A DNA stretch of 64,000 nt from Hydractinia symbiolongicarpus (lineage: Eukaryota > Cnidaria > Hydrozoa > Anthoathecata > Hydractiniidae), in the NCBI RefSeq assembly GCF_029227915.1, contig NC_079886.1:11243501-11307500 (forward strand), given 5' to 3'. Positions within the stretch are counted from its first letter, which is position 1. Each line of letters opens with the position of its first letter. The translations under genes and the position numbers were made by a program. Positions 1 to 12,600 of the stretch are shown one piece after another. The notes below the pieces were generated by a model. It made no database searches and had not been told where the DNA came from. It worked only from the letters and a program-made list of their open reading frames with translations.

Positions 1-201
1 TGCTAAGTTTGGTACAAAAATTACCCTCAAAGCATCTTGCGCAAAAATTAATACGCTTAAAATATTTTTTTTGTTCAAATTAGGAAAGGCGTTTTCGTAT
101 CTATATTTTGTCTAGAATCCTAGATGTTTCTAATTTTTCCATATTTTTGCAGGGAATTAAAACTCAAAGTAACACGTACAATACGTCTATATTATAGCCA
201 C

Positions 202-305
202 CCAACCTCGACCCCGGGACAAGTTGTCTTTTTTTACACACGGACGTCAGACTTATCAATAAGCGCAGCATCGATGAGAGACAAAAAGCCCCGGGAACGA
301 GGTTA
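202..305. repeat. Short hairpin repeat with CCTCGACCCC(A)GGG ends
   Basis: The left end reads CCTCGACCCCGGGAC and the right end reads GCCCCGGGAACGAGG, so the two ends are inverted copies and the roughly 100 bp unit can fold back on itself. The same end signature recurs at many other places in the window (for example 5783-5847, 11640-11780 and 58488-58510). It looks like a small non-coding MITE-like family. No target duplication was established. Confidence 0.6.
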
Positions 306-489
306 ATTAGTCACCCACAAATTATTACGCATGGAATTAATTTCTCCAACTGCTGGAAAATTAATTCGCTCGAAAGTTAGTACGAATAAAGTAGGACTTT
401 ATCTTTATTAAAAAGTTATAATGATGTGCCACTTTCAATGTTAATATTGATTTATTATTATTATTTTTATTACTATTATTATTGAAATT

Positions 490-778
490 GTCTACCCATC
501 AGGATGGCGTATTTAGTTCCTGTTGGTAATGCTATCAACAAGGGTCCTGCGCAAAGGGAGTCCTAGTGTATTTAAAGCTCTCATTTGAGCTACGAAAGTC
601 GTGCAAGCACATCACTCGCTCAACTAGACTACCGTCTGAGATATCAATCCCCTATTCTCATGATGAACGATAAGCAGAAAGGATAGATTCACACTTTTAT
701 ATTCTCTGGCTTGACTCAGCCGGTGTTTGAACTGAAGACCTCCCGCACTGGGAGCGAACGCTCTACCACAAAGTTACC
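490..778 (-). repeat. tRNA-derived SINE copy
   Basis: Read on the minus strand from 778, the head resembles a tRNA: an A-box-like GTGGTAGAGCGTT, an anticodon-arm-like stretch, then a B-box-like GTTCAAACACC. About 180 bp further on, the tail carries TTTAAATACACTAGGACTCC (near 557-577). A similar tail occurs in the SINEs at 38742-39030 and 54029-54140, although their tRNA heads differ. This is a retroposon, not a functional tRNA gene: the cloverleaf is imperfect and embedded in a longer repeat. Confidence 0.6.
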
Positions 779-815
779 ATTCAGTTTCGTAGTCTGTTTT
801 CCTTAAGGTCCTTCT

Positions 816-1042
816 CTCAACCTTGTCCCCAGGGCTCTTTACTCTTTCTAAAAATCTCGAACGCGAGAAAAAATATCTCTTCTCACTGAGATTGTCAAAA
901 ACAACCTCATCCCCAGGGCATCTTGTATGTTTTCTTGCATCATTTTTACATTTCTACAACCTCGACCTCCGGGCTCCTTTTCTTCTCGCTGTTCCTCATT
1001 TTTATATCAAATAGAGAAAAAATCCCTGGGATCGAGGTTGAT
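816..1042. repeat. Cluster of hairpin-repeat ends
   Basis: ACCTTGTCCCCAGGGCTC (818-835), ACCTCATCCCCAGGGCATC (902-920) and a third degenerate copy near 960 face an inverted end, TCCCTGGGATCGAGGTTGATC-like, at about 1020-1042. They belong to the same family as the unit at 202-305. Several end sequences packed together suggest repeated insertion or partial duplication of one short foldback repeat. Confidence 0.5.
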
Positions 1043-3060
1043 CATTTCTAGTCTCCCTGGTGATGTTTGATCCGCTTTCATCCTTCATTTTCCATTTTAT
1101 ATAAACGTGTTTATTATATGGAGCAAAATGCGGCCAAGGCTGTATTTTAAATGTAAAATACGAAACCATTTTCCAGGACATTTTCCTTGCCATAATAACA
1201 GCTCGGGAACACGGCAGGGATGGGGATGATAAATTGTCTTTCAACACTGGCCTTCCCGTCCCATTTTACACACGTGCGCACAAAATATTTCCAGGATCAA
1301 AAGAGAGTTCTTCTTTATCTTAAAAACCATGAAGTAGCACTGTGATGACATTTTTGTCGCTTAAATAACATTTGGTTCCCAATTGTAATCATCAATTAAA
1401 ATTATTTTTTTCAACAACATAGAGGAACTCAAAAAAGCAAGCTGTTTTTTGGATATTGTGCACCCAGTTTTACTCTACATTTGACCAGAAAGCAACCTGA
1501 GTCTGGCGGGACAGCTCCATAATAGCTTATTATGGATATGCAGAAGAGACGACATTGACCGGAAGTTTTAACTTTATAGTGAAATCTGTGTGCGGGAAAA
1601 GGATCTCTTTTACCAATGTCTTTGTTCATGCACCGACCATATGGATTGACGTAAATCATATAGCAAGCATCTATTATGTTTACACAAAATATCGAGTTTT
1701 TTACACACTCACTGACTGTACTTTTTAGTTAGATGAAAAAAAACTACATTTTATTCATAAAAAAATGCATCCTCTTCGATCCTGCGAATCTCCTCCCAAG
1801 GGCATCTTGTAACTTTCCGACATCGGGACGGCGGAGACCTGGGGATAATGTTGACAAGAACCTAAAATGATTATATAAAGATAAGACATATTTTTTTGGG
1901 AGTTTACAAACCACAAAAAATCAAGAAGATTCCGCTTAATTAACCTCTAAGAAGGATCGTTTTTCCGCTTTTATAAAAGCATGCAGTGTAAGCAGTTTAT
2001 TATTGGACAATGCAGTCAGTCAAGTGATAAATAATTCACAAATATTTGCATACCAACCCTGTCCCCAGGTTTGTTACTAGAATAAGGCATCTTGTAACAA
2101 CAAAAACCTTTTAAATCTTGTCCCCAGAGCCTCTTTTTTGCTTTCTCATATGCCATGGAGACGAGATCTTTTTTTCATACACACGCAAAATCTAGACAAA
2201 TTAAAGTTAGTTTAAAGTGTTAGATACAAGAATAACAATCTGGTCCACAGAGCTTCTTTTTCGCCTTCTATAAGCAAGCGAAAGAAAAGGCCTAGGGAGG
2301 GTGGGGGGCAAGATTGTCAAAAATAATATACAAAAACCTTTTATTTGTCGCAAGGCTGAGGTTATAAAAACTATGGTGTGGAGTTTTCAACCAAACCAGA
2401 CACTTTCTTTTAAACCAAGCCCTTTGTCTACCGGTTTTAGCTATTGTCAAATATAAAAAAACTTGGCCCGGTAAACACTGAATCAGGCCTTGTTTTATAC
2501 AAAGTGTAGACTTTAACTATGATGGAAAAATTGATGAAGCTGTGTGGCTTTAATACCAAGTTAAAACCATAGGCTGTATCAAATACATTAAAAAACAGAC
2601 ACTTCATTTTGCCTTTTACATATTGGAAGTGCTTAAAGATTTTTATTTGGCAATACCTTTTTATGATATTTTTACCCCCGTGAACAAAATTAACAACAAT
2701 TAATTAGCTCATTTGCATATTTAAAAGTTTCGAGACCCTACGCAGGAGAGTGGTAGTAATTTTTATTTTTTCGTAATTTATATTACTGTTATAATTATTT
2801 TGCTTTGCATAATTATTTCCAGTATAGTAAAAACAATAAGTACTTTTTATAATGTATACTAATTATTAATTTTTATGTTAAATCTCTAGAGAGCTTCACG
2901 GTAACCCGCGTTACATTGTTTATGCTTAAAATTTTTGATTGTTCTTTCAGCTTTGAACAACGCGATTGGTTTAAAAAACAATGCCATTCAGAAGTAGGAT
3001 ACGAATAATGTAACACGATTCGTAACAGCTTTCTGAAAGTAAATTGGGCGGTAGAAAGTT
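1043..3060. other. Gene-free, repeat-bearing upstream region
   Basis: No coding region is supported here. It contains three or four more degenerate copies of the hairpin-repeat ends (1793-1858, 2057-2135, 2241-2320) and otherwise AT-rich sequence leading into the first PLAC8-family gene. Promoter elements for that gene were not recognised. Confidence 0.5.
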
Positions 3061-3074
3061 TGTGAAAAAGGAGT

Positions 3075-3121
3075 GAAAAGTTGTGTTACCGAAAAGTTGT
3101 GTTATTGAAAAGTTGTGTTAC
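3075..3121 (+). repeat. Triple 16 bp repeat in the PLAC8-like gene leader
   Basis: GAAAAGTTGTGTTAC occurs at 3075-3089, with one change at 3091-3105, and again at 3107-3121. This is a 16 bp period, ending 20 bp before the start codon at 3142. It may be a leader duplication or a repeated binding site. The second PLAC8-like gene lacks it. Confidence 0.75.
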
Positions 3122-3141
3122 TAAATTAAATCAACGAAATC

Positions 3142-4890
3142 ATGGCGCAATTTCAGCATGGATTATGTGGTTGTTTTGATGATATAGGTTTGTGTCTTAT
3201 AACATATTTTGTCCCATGTTATACAGCGGGCAAAAATGCAGAGGCTATGGGAGAGAATTGTTTGTTATACGGTATCGCTGGAATTACATGTGTACTTCCC
3301 TTTACAAATGGTATGATAAGACAAAAAGTCCGTGAAAAATATGGAATTGAAGTAAGTGACTTTTTGACTCGTTAATTTTTATAGTATATAGTTTGTATAA
3401 ATTTGACTTCGCTAATCTCGTGTGTTTTTTAGTTTCTTAGCTAGCTATGTTAATTCTCATTTCTTTTTCTCGGTTTAGGGATCATTTATTAACGACATAA
3501 TCTGCCATTGGTGCTGTTCCTTATGTGCCCTTGTCCAAGATGCACAGGTAAGTTTAGAATTTAGAATAGAAGGCATAGAAAGTTGGAATTTAAATAATAA
3601 TAAACAACAGTAAATGTAATATTTATCATAACCTTTTAAATAGCTTCTTTTTTTCATTATAAAAAAAAATATGTATTTCTTAAAATACAATGTAATATAG
3701 TTGAGTTAAAATAAGTTGTAATTTCGAAATCAAGAGAAAGCCACAGAAATATGTTCAAAACAAAGATGGTGGATGTTTCCTAAACTAATTCTTGTGTAAT
3801 TAATTATTCATTGTCTCTGATTGGTGTTCTATGTGCCCAAAAGAGATGTGACAGTCTTTAATTTAGTATGTATAAAAATCTTGTTTTGCTAAATATTAGT
3901 GACATATATGGTGTAAACGTTAAAAACAAAAATTGAAAATTTCTTCACAAGATCTTACTTTTCACGTGGAATTTAATTCTGCAAATAAATTCCAAAGTTA
4001 AAGTTAAAGGAAGTAGAAAAGCAGATAAAAACAATATCAACTCTCAAGCCACTTCTCTTTAACAGATTTTTTTAAGGTCTGACCACTAGTTGACATGCCC
4101 AACATTAGGGTATTTTTGTCTATATTTTGGATGTATTATATTTGTAAATTTTTATTTTATCCTTGCTATCTTTATTTTCAACAATACACCTTTACGATAA
4201 TTCGGGAAAACAAACACTCCATCGCAGCTTATTTTGTGATCAGAGGAGGTAAACATCACACTTTCATAAGAGTTTATTAAGGAGAAAACACGTTTTTTTT
4301 GTGATAACTTTTCTTGCCGCGTTTTGTTTTTAATAAAAAGTACACATAAGTTGTATCTTATTATTATTAACGTTTCCTGAAAATTTGAAAGAAATTGATA
4401 CAACAGAAGTTAAAAAACTCTAACAAACTCTAACTTGTCTCTAACAAACTCTCATAAAACCCGATTTTTACCTCCTTTTCTCCGATATTGTAAAACGATG
4501 GAGAGCCACAGGAACGCATGTACAATTGAATTATCGTAAAGGTGTATTCAGTCTTTTATATTAGTTTTGCGTACACAAGAATACTGAACTTTGATTAATT
4601 CTCATTAACGTAACATGGTTCATGCCAAGAACATTGGCATGTTTTTAGCTTTTGATCAATGAAAGGCTGTAATCCCTGTATGGTTTTTTGGAGTAAACAG
4701 CCATACTAAAACTCCTCTTTTACTACCCTCTAAACCAACAAGAAGGAATATTCCATTCTGTGATAACTGCTAAAGCCAGTAAAGATTTGATTTTTCTTTA
4801 AGTTAGCAACTTAGGTATTTTTCTTTCTTTCAGGAAATCAAAGCTCATGGAGGCGGAGCACCAGGTGGTATGGCAATGGCAAGAGAATAA
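3142..4890 (+). CDS. PLAC8-family cysteine-rich protein, copy A (3 exons)
   Basis: Three exons: 3142-3351, 3479-3547 and 4834-4890, with GT-AG borders (donors GTAAGT) and phase-0 junctions, giving 111 residues. The N-terminal CGCFDD and the C-x(7)-PCYTAGKNAEA motif, followed by a hydrophobic stretch and the C-terminal CHWCCSLCALVQDAQE segment, are the hallmark of the PLAC8/cornifelin/FCR family, known from small membrane-associated proteins in animals and plants. The ATG at 3142 is the first in the exon and matches copy B. Its function in this organism cannot be read from sequence; roles in membrane transport or cell growth are known for relatives. The gene next downstream (8236-10894) is its paralogue with the same exon lengths. 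A duplicated 16 bp leader precedes it. Confidence 0.9.
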
Positions 4891-6573
4891 TATTCAGACA
4901 AAAATATAACATTGGAATTTTTTGCCCTGTAAAAACCTGTAATAAGATTGTAGTTTCTTCGTTTATAAAGGGTTTGCAAGGCCTTACTCACATGCCTAAT
5001 TCAATTTATGAAACTAACTCCTTCGTTATTTCTATCTAAATAACAAAGAAGCTTTTGTGGCATACTTGATCGAAATTAATTTTTTTAATTTTCACCTTGT
5101 AACCTTTTGTAAAAATATATTTACGTCATGTTTTGAGGATTACATTAGAAGTTGTACTTATCTCAGGACTGTATGTGTTCCTATAATACACAGGTTTACA
5201 AGAAAAATACGTGCATGATTTTAAAAGTTGTTACTTTTTAAATTTTGCTTTAATACTTATCTGCACTTCATGGCCACCTTATGATAAACACAATTTAAGC
5301 AAAAAATAAGCAGAAGTCTTACAGTGTCATCTGCATTGATTTGGCATTTTTTGTTTGTCTTCAAATCTTGTTTTCTGTGGCTAAGGAAAATTAGACAAAA
5401 CAATTGTTAAGAATATTTATATTGAAAATGAAATTCCTGATTAAATTTGCAAAATGATTGTATAAAGGGTGCCGTTTGTCTCATAAATTTTTAATGTCAC
5501 AACAATACAACGTCATTCTCAATCCTGGCGAACAGACAAAAGGGTTGCTACACTTAAACTAAATGTAAAAAAAATGCTGTGTCGCTGTCTCTGTTGTGGT
5601 TAAGAAAGGCATGTTTCATTTTAAAAATGATATCCATTTTACTTTTTCCTAAATCTGATGGCCGCGCTCAATGTTATTATTTTTGTACACCGAACACGTC
5701 CTAGTTTCGGTTGAACGATAATTATAAAATTAAGAAATAAAAAAAATCCATAACGAAGGATTATAAAGTGTTCGCGACCATTCTCGACCCCAGAGCTCTT
5801 GGGTTAAAACCTCGAGTTTATCTTAATTAGCTCTGGGGTCGAAGATGATTCGCGACATATTGCTGAGTTATTCATGCTTCTGTATACCACCACCCCCTCT
5901 AAAAAATAATAATTTATGAGATATTTCTGTTCCTTAAGTGCCTCAGTTGTGAGCTGAAAGTTACGGTTAAATCCTTCGTATAGCCGAGGTTACTAAGAAT
6001 AGCCTCGTTTTTTAAATAATTATTTTCTTCAAATCTAAATAAAATCCAACCAGAATATTATATTGCTCTAAAAACTTCACTTTTGTCATGATAGTTTAAT
6101 ATCCTATCTCACCCCCCATGTACCCAGGGTTTCCCTGAAGACGAGTGTGTGCCCCCACCTAAAAGGTAAAAAAGTTTATAGCGCAACCCACCCCTCTAAG
6201 ACGGACGTTTATTATAAAACTCCCTCCCTTGGATTCCTACTTCAAGCAGAAAAAGCAAAATAAACTATAAACTGACATTTTTTTTTGTAATATCTTTAAT
6301 TTTTGCTTCCCCCTTTTCTTTATGTACGTGGGAAAAAAAACTCTAGGGCATCTTTTATTTTCGTCCTGCTATCAGAAAAGGTACAAGATAACCTGGGGAA
6401 ACGAAGTTAGTAAACTCTTATTATCAGCCACATTCTCGTTCCCAGGTTTTATTTCAAAAAGCTCTAGTGACGAGAATATACCAAGCCTATAATTCTTAAT
6501 TTTTCAGCTTTTACTTAGCGATTGAGGTTAAATTTTTAGACAATGATTTTTCACGCTATTCCTTATTATAGTA
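4891..6573. other. Intergenic region between PLAC8 copies, left part
   Basis: No gene seen. The 3' flank of copy A is here. A clear foldback repeat lies at 5783-5847 (CTCGACCCCAGAGCTC facing AGCTCTGGGGTCGAAG), and a degenerate relative lies at about 6332-6412. Confidence 0.5.
5783..5847. repeat. Hairpin repeat
   Basis: Inverted arms CTCGACCCCAGAGCT and AGCTCTGGGGTCGAAG flank a roughly 30 bp AT-rich loop. It is a compact member of the family seen at 202-305. Confidence 0.65.
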
Positions 6574-7381
6574 AACAAGAAGCCCTGGGGGCTCTAAGAA
6601 TTTCCGCTCACTACAAAAATATTTGATGAAAACCTGCTAATTCGTTGTGTTGTTGTGCCAAACATTCGAGGAGGTTTGGTGCATGAACCTCTGAAGATAG
6701 AGCACACAAGTGACATTATATCTTACAACAAACGCAAACAAAACGAAACGTGTCATAATAAACTCACATTATAAAAGAAATTGCTAACAAAAAATACAGC
6801 CTATCACTCATGGTTGAAAGTCTTGCGATTGAAACTTTTATGGTCTTAAACGGCATTTAGGTGACAAAAATCAAAATTTTGATGTCACCATTATGTTCAG
6901 CATACTTTTTTTGTTAACTTTGCCAATTTTTGTTGAAAATGAAGTAGTTTTAATTTTTGGACCAATTTTGGCCTAAAATGACATTTAGGTAACAAGAAAT
7001 CAAAATTTTGAAGTTACCATCATGTTCAGCATACTTTATTTGTTTACTGTGCCAAATTTTGTTAAAAATAAAGTAGTTTTAATATTTGGACCAATTTTGG
7101 CCTAAAATGACATTTAGGTGACAAAAATCAAAATTATTATGTCACCATTATGTTCAGCATACCTTTTTTGCTAACTGTGTCAAATTTTGTCGCAAACAAA
7201 TACCAATTTTGGCCTGAAACGTCATTTAGATGACTTCCTAGTAGTTAGGGAGATTGGGTACGAAGTTTACATCTGTGACAGAGGAACGTGAAATCCCAGG
7301 ATCGATTTTTTCTCAAAAAATGCTCCGAAAAAAAAAACGACGGTTTTAAAGAATTTCCTACGCCTTCGGGCGCGGAAATTC
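6574..7381 (+). repeat. Non-autonomous repeat with internal tandem units, copy 1
   Basis: It starts AACAAGAAGCCCTGGGGGCT, continues with GAATTTCCGC, and ends GGGCGCGGAAATTC, so GAATTTCCGC forms short inverted ends. The interior holds about 2.7 degenerate copies of a roughly 130 bp unit containing GTTCAGCATAC and ACCAATTTTGGCCT (about 6866-7200). A second copy lies at 16190-16841. No coding capacity. About 230 bp near 6613-6840 is not shared by the second copy. Confidence 0.75.
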
Positions 7382-8235
7382 AAATATAATTACAAATTCG
7401 TTCCCAGTTTTCCCTGAAGAATTAAAAAAAATTATCCAACACAAAAGCGTATACTATGCACAGCCTTCGCGTGTTAACAATTTTTACACATCAAAAGCTT
7501 CATTTACACCAGATAATTCATAATTAACTTTCAAGAATTTATTTTTGTCTTTCAAAAAGGGGAATTTCGCGCGTCGTTTGTTTTAAACCTCAATCAGTTT
7601 ATTTTCATTTACACGTCTCCATATTCAAAATTTTAAAAACATGTTTAATATTAAACAGTGGCTAAGTATATGACTTTTAGTGTTCTTATAAACGTCGTTA
7701 CTTTTGTTTTATATATATGCATTTATATATTTTATATATATGCATGTGTGTATTTATTTGTTATTTTAATGTTGCTATTAGAGGAAGATTACAAACATTT
7801 TATGTCGCCAAGGAAAGGCAGATTGTTATCAAGCTATAGGATTATATTACGGTGATTAAAACCTCAACAAGAACTTTTTAATCAAAAACATAAAAAAACA
7901 GCATTGTGTGTTCAAGACTACACGATTACAGACTGCTTATTCTTTCGGTTTTGTTAAAGTTATTGCTCGTGTAAATCGTACTTAATATTTAATGTTGTTA
8001 TTATAATAAGAAATTATTTTTTTGTGTTTCTGTTCAAATAAATATAGAATTTTATTTCACAGAAAAACAAAAAAGTTTATCAAAAAAGTTGTAAATTTTA
8101 GAAGTTTAAAATTTCAGAAGAAGGTTTTAACATCTGCTTTACAATCCTTTACGCATATACGATATACAGACTTGAATAATATATATATAGATATAGATAT
8201 ATGAACATACACATAATATATACGCAAAGTAAACT

Positions 8236-10894
8236 ATGAGCGAGTACCAACATGGGTTGTGTTCTTGTATGAACAATGTTAGTTTATGTCTGGTCACAAC
8301 TTTTGTACCATGTTATACAGCCGGTAAAAACGCAGAAGCATTGGAGGAGAGTTGTTTATTGTTTGGTATAGCGAGCATAACCCCAATTCTACCAATAACA
8401 AATGGAATTATTAGAAAGAAAATTCGAGAGCGGTACGGAATTCACGTAAGTTGAATTTTCTTGAGTTATTTTTCTGAGTTTCTGTTACGTTTTCAGGGCT
8501 TTTTTATATTATTATTCCAAGGGGTCAGCTATATCTTTCTGTTTATATAGTTCCCAGTTTTTAAGTATTGCAGTAGCAAAATCTTCAGTTATTTTTTATC
8601 ACAACAAGTAGAGTTTAATAGACTTACACAATAAGTCTAAAAACACCAGGAACAGCTATCGATGTGAATTTTGTCAGCCTTATGTTATTCCATCATGCTG
8701 TCACACATAGTGGGGTAATCCGAACTCCGCTTTCATCTTGTTTTTAAACAACCGAGAGTCATCACTGAATAAGCAAATAAAAATGTAAAAAGAGATTTCA
8801 AAGACAAATAAAAATCTTTCGCTTTGTTTACACAATTTTGCCACATGCTATTTTGTTAGTAACTTGCCCAAAACACGCCAATTCGTCCCTATTGTATTTA
8901 AACCTTCTTTGAAAGTATTTGCGGTCAGAGACTATTGTGACAAGGTTGCTTCGCTTTCAAAGACAGTAAAAAGCATCTCTTTCAGTGAAACTGGTGGCCA
9001 TTAAAACCATAGTTTAGACAAAAACTATGCTTAAACACCCCAACTCCCTCTCTGGAGTTGAAGTGTCACAAATTATTTTTTTTCTTCTTAATATTTTGTC
9101 GCCCGTTGCTCCACCTTTTTAGAGATGAAATCAATATATTTTCGCAAAAGCGAACTTCAAAATAATCATTTTAAATTTCAATATTGTTTTGACATCTCAA
9201 ATAATCACGTTTTATATTGCGCTCTTCCCTTGACAATTAAACTGTCTTTACCAACCAAGGTTTGACTGTCTGATTTGAAAGTTGAGAAAATGAAGTGGAA
9301 ATATTTTTTACAAATTTTCTCCGCTAACTGGTATAGTTTTCATCCCTATGACTTTGACCAATTATAAAGGCCTAAGCGTTCCTGGCTTACCGGGCTCTTT
9401 GAAAGATATCGTGAGAAAATATGTTGTTCACGCAATGATTACGTTATCGTATAAAAGATGACAGGGAACAGATCTTTTTACGTATTGTTCCCTAACTTTA
9501 TCTCGTTAGACAAGATTAGCTTTGTAATAGAACGGCACTGAACAGCATCAAATAAACTAAGGCCTTCTTTACACGTGACAGAAGTTACATTATAGTTATT
9601 TACAGCATTCTTGAAGTAAAATGCTGAAGTACTGCATGCATCGTGCAAACTTTCGATTAAACTTTCATAACGCATAAAAAACTCTAAAAATTTAACTTTT
9701 ACGCTAGAGATACGCCCCTCTTTAAGAAATGCGATTTTGCAAGCAGAAACGATTTAAAAAAGAATGTGCGGCAATAACAAATAGCAAAATATCTAATCAG
9801 CTCTGTCAAACTCGTACCCATGGCTTGTTAGCTTTTTTGTGTTAACACGAAACCGTTAAAACCCAACAAGGTCTGGGGTTAATGTTGCCATGTTGTCATA
9901 TGCTAAACGTTAGGAATAATCTGTCACTTATATATATAAATAAAAGCCTAATTACGCTGTTAATTAAATAATTGCAGTTTCGTATTCTTTCTGTAGTCTA
10001 CCTTTTTATCAAGTGAGAAGTCACTGTCATCTTCGTCCTCAGGTTGTTTTGTTATCACAGTCATGAGTATTAGAAAAGAAAAATGTCCGGCAGACGAGGA
10101 AAGGTTTCTTTTGGGAAGGTTATGATTTCAAAACCAACTAATAAATCAGTACCAAACATAACAATTTTGTTGTAGCAGTCCAAAAAAGAGTGAGATACAG
10201 AAGTTATGTTGAGAATTAAAATGTTGTAGACAACCTAAATAATTGCCCAGCGTTACACTTTATGCCTCAGTCCCCATGAGTCTTACCAACAGGTAACCTC
10301 ATCCCCAGTCTATCTGAAGTAGAAATACAATAAGCAATTTTCTTGATTATTGCATTATCTTATGTCCCTTACTCTGTTTATTTTAGGGTTCGTATTTTAG
10401 TGATGTGGTAACTAATTGGCTTTGCTCATGTTGTGCTTTAATTCAAGACGCACAGGTATAATTTAGCATGGATGTGGGTGTGTAAAACTTGATATACAAC
10501 TAGATGAGACAGCAACCTAGTTTATAGCATCTTTTGTTTCTTAATTCGACACTGTTTTGTAGGAACTGTCAGAATCCTGTGCGTTGTTAAAACACAAATG
10601 CGCTAAAAACAAGATTGGTACAATCAGATTTCTCTTACGAGCTTTAATCCCCTCTATATTTGCTTGTGAATACTTATGTTTTGCGCCAGAATACGGTTAT
10701 ATATTTTGTCCCTTGCTTTACCTTGCTTGCAGGACCTCTCGCCGATGGCTATACAGTTTGAATTGCAGCGTTGATATAAACTACCTCGCGTGTATGTGAA
10801 GATATGAGCAATTTCTTTTACCCTTTCCTTCTTTTAGGAAATCAAAGAACATGGGGACGATTCACCAGAAGGAATGATTATAACACGTGATTAA
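8236..10894 (+). CDS. PLAC8-family cysteine-rich protein, copy B (3 exons)
   Basis: Exons 8236-8445, 10387-10455 and 10838-10894 have GT-AG borders and phase-0 junctions, and encode 111 residues, exactly the exon lengths of copy A at 3142-4890. The conserved blocks are LCSCMNNVSLCLVTTFVPCY near the N-terminus and the NWLCSCCALIQDAQE segment in exon 2. The C-terminal tail diverges (EHGDDSPEG region against the Gly-rich tail of copy A). The gene arose by tandem duplication. Amino-acid divergence with conserved cysteines and an open frame suggests both copies are under selection, though expression is not shown. Intron 1 is about 1.9 kb against 127 bp in copy A. Confidence 0.88.
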
Positions 10895-12600
10895 GATGTG
10901 ATCAGTGCGTGAAGAACACGTACTTAGGGCATAGTATACAAGAAATTTTTAGGTGTTTATATGTAGTTAGAATGGAGTAATATTTATGTAAATAAATAAA
11001 AATTGACTTGTGACTTTAATTTTTTTAAACCACAGGCGGCTAGCATATATTTACTTTCTTATAAAGTGAGGGAAAAGAAAAATTAAATTAAAATTGGTTA
11101 GCAGAGCGCAGCCCTTTTTATCACGATAGCTACATGTTTGTCAGTACCCAGCTCAACCAACCTCCTACTGTTATCAGGAGTTTAATTAACTGATTTCGAT
11201 TAAAAAATAAACTTTATCTGTCCACGTTGGAGATTTATCAAAATAAAAATTAACCGAGAGTCTGACCAACAGTCTAAAAGCACTGATAACATTTATGGAA
11301 AGCATTTGACAGAGTTGATGATAAAGATCTGAGTGGAATAGAGAATTCCAAAAAGAACTCATTAACAGTCGTGAAGGTCGAATTACTATTACTGCTATTT
11401 TTACAATTTTCAAAAAAACACTCAAAAGAAGCCGAAGAAATGTAGATTACACATTGTCAAAATTTGATTGCGGAACAGTTTCAAAATAAAAGCTTTAATT
11501 GGCAACCTCCCTCTGTGTTCGTCGATCGTCACTTTTGGAAACCGTTGATTTCGAGTGAACTGCGTATGAGAGTCTTACACGGAACGGCTATCATAGGCTT
11601 ACAAGAGCACTAAAAAGAGTTGGAGGTGACAGTCGGGCATGCCCAACCTCGACCCAAAGGTATCTTTTATATCTTTTTGACACGGGGAAGGCAACACAAA
11701 CATCAGGGTTATGTTCGTATCGCCGTCCCGGATGTCAGAAAGATACAAGATGCCCTGGGGTCGAGTTTGGGGCATGCCCTTACTTTTTCGCTTGAAACGA
11801 ATTTTAAAATGTTCCCTACATAACAACAACTGCAACAACAAATGCTATGGTTGGCGCCTTAAAACTTCATTTCAAATATAGCCTCCCCAATTCAAGAATC
11901 AATTAGCCGGCCCTGTTTAATGTAAAGGTTCGTGCTCATAAATCTTCGTCTTTGCTTTCCTCAGTATTTTAAACGCGTAAATCTAAGCATTTTCGTATTG
12001 TTTCAGCGCGTTTTCTAGTAAGCAGATTTGCAGTTTGGCGGCTGTAACAGCCAATGCACCAGTGAAGAGAGTATTGGGTAACCTTGTCCACAGGGCTCTT
12101 TTTCTCTTTCTTACATCTCGAACGGCGAGAATAACCCAAATAATAACAATAATAATAACAACATATTTTCTTTGTCATCAGAAAGGTACATCTCGTTTAT
12201 AAATTATTTACAGTGTCTTTTTTCTTTATCTTATATATTCTTCATGAATATATACTATAAAGAATATATAATAAAGAATATATAAGATTGAAGCAAAGTC
12301 TAATGTTTGTCTGCAGTTGCTGGACAATCCATGATAATAACATAAGGATTCCGTGTTAGAAGTATAGTTTCAAATTTTATGTTTGAGGTTGAGTAAATTC
12401 TAATCAAATCCGAGATAAAGGAATTTGGTGCATTGTGTTGTAGTTGATCCATAGATAGTTTCTTTGTTGTTGCATTGCTCATTAATTTGATGAATGCAGC
12501 GATTTTGTTTCTGTACAATGTGTATTTAATATATGATATGTTCAGAACCTCGAAAAGTAAGCTTCTGTTAAACTTAATATCATGCTTGCGTGGCGTTTAA
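10895..12600. other. Gene-free stretch downstream of PLAC8 copy B
   Basis: No supported gene. It contains the strong foldback repeat at 11640-11780, a degenerate hairpin-family end at 12077-12130, and an AT-rich perfect inverted pair, TCTTATATATTCTT at 12229-12242 and its complement at 12274-12287. Confidence 0.5.
11640..11780. repeat. Long hairpin repeat with GGCATGCC ends
   Basis: Left arm GGCATGCCCAACCTCGACCC and right arm GGGGTCGAGTTTGGGGCATGCC, with further paired segments inside (TATCTTTTATATCTTT-type left, AAAGATACAAGATGCC right), make nearly the whole 140 bp self-complementary. It is the most intact copy of the CCTCGACCCCAGGG family in this window. Confidence 0.75.

Noticed and set aside
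720-780. tRNA gene on the minus strand
   Set aside because: Box-like motifs are present, but the cloverleaf is imperfect and the segment is the head of a longer dispersed SINE.
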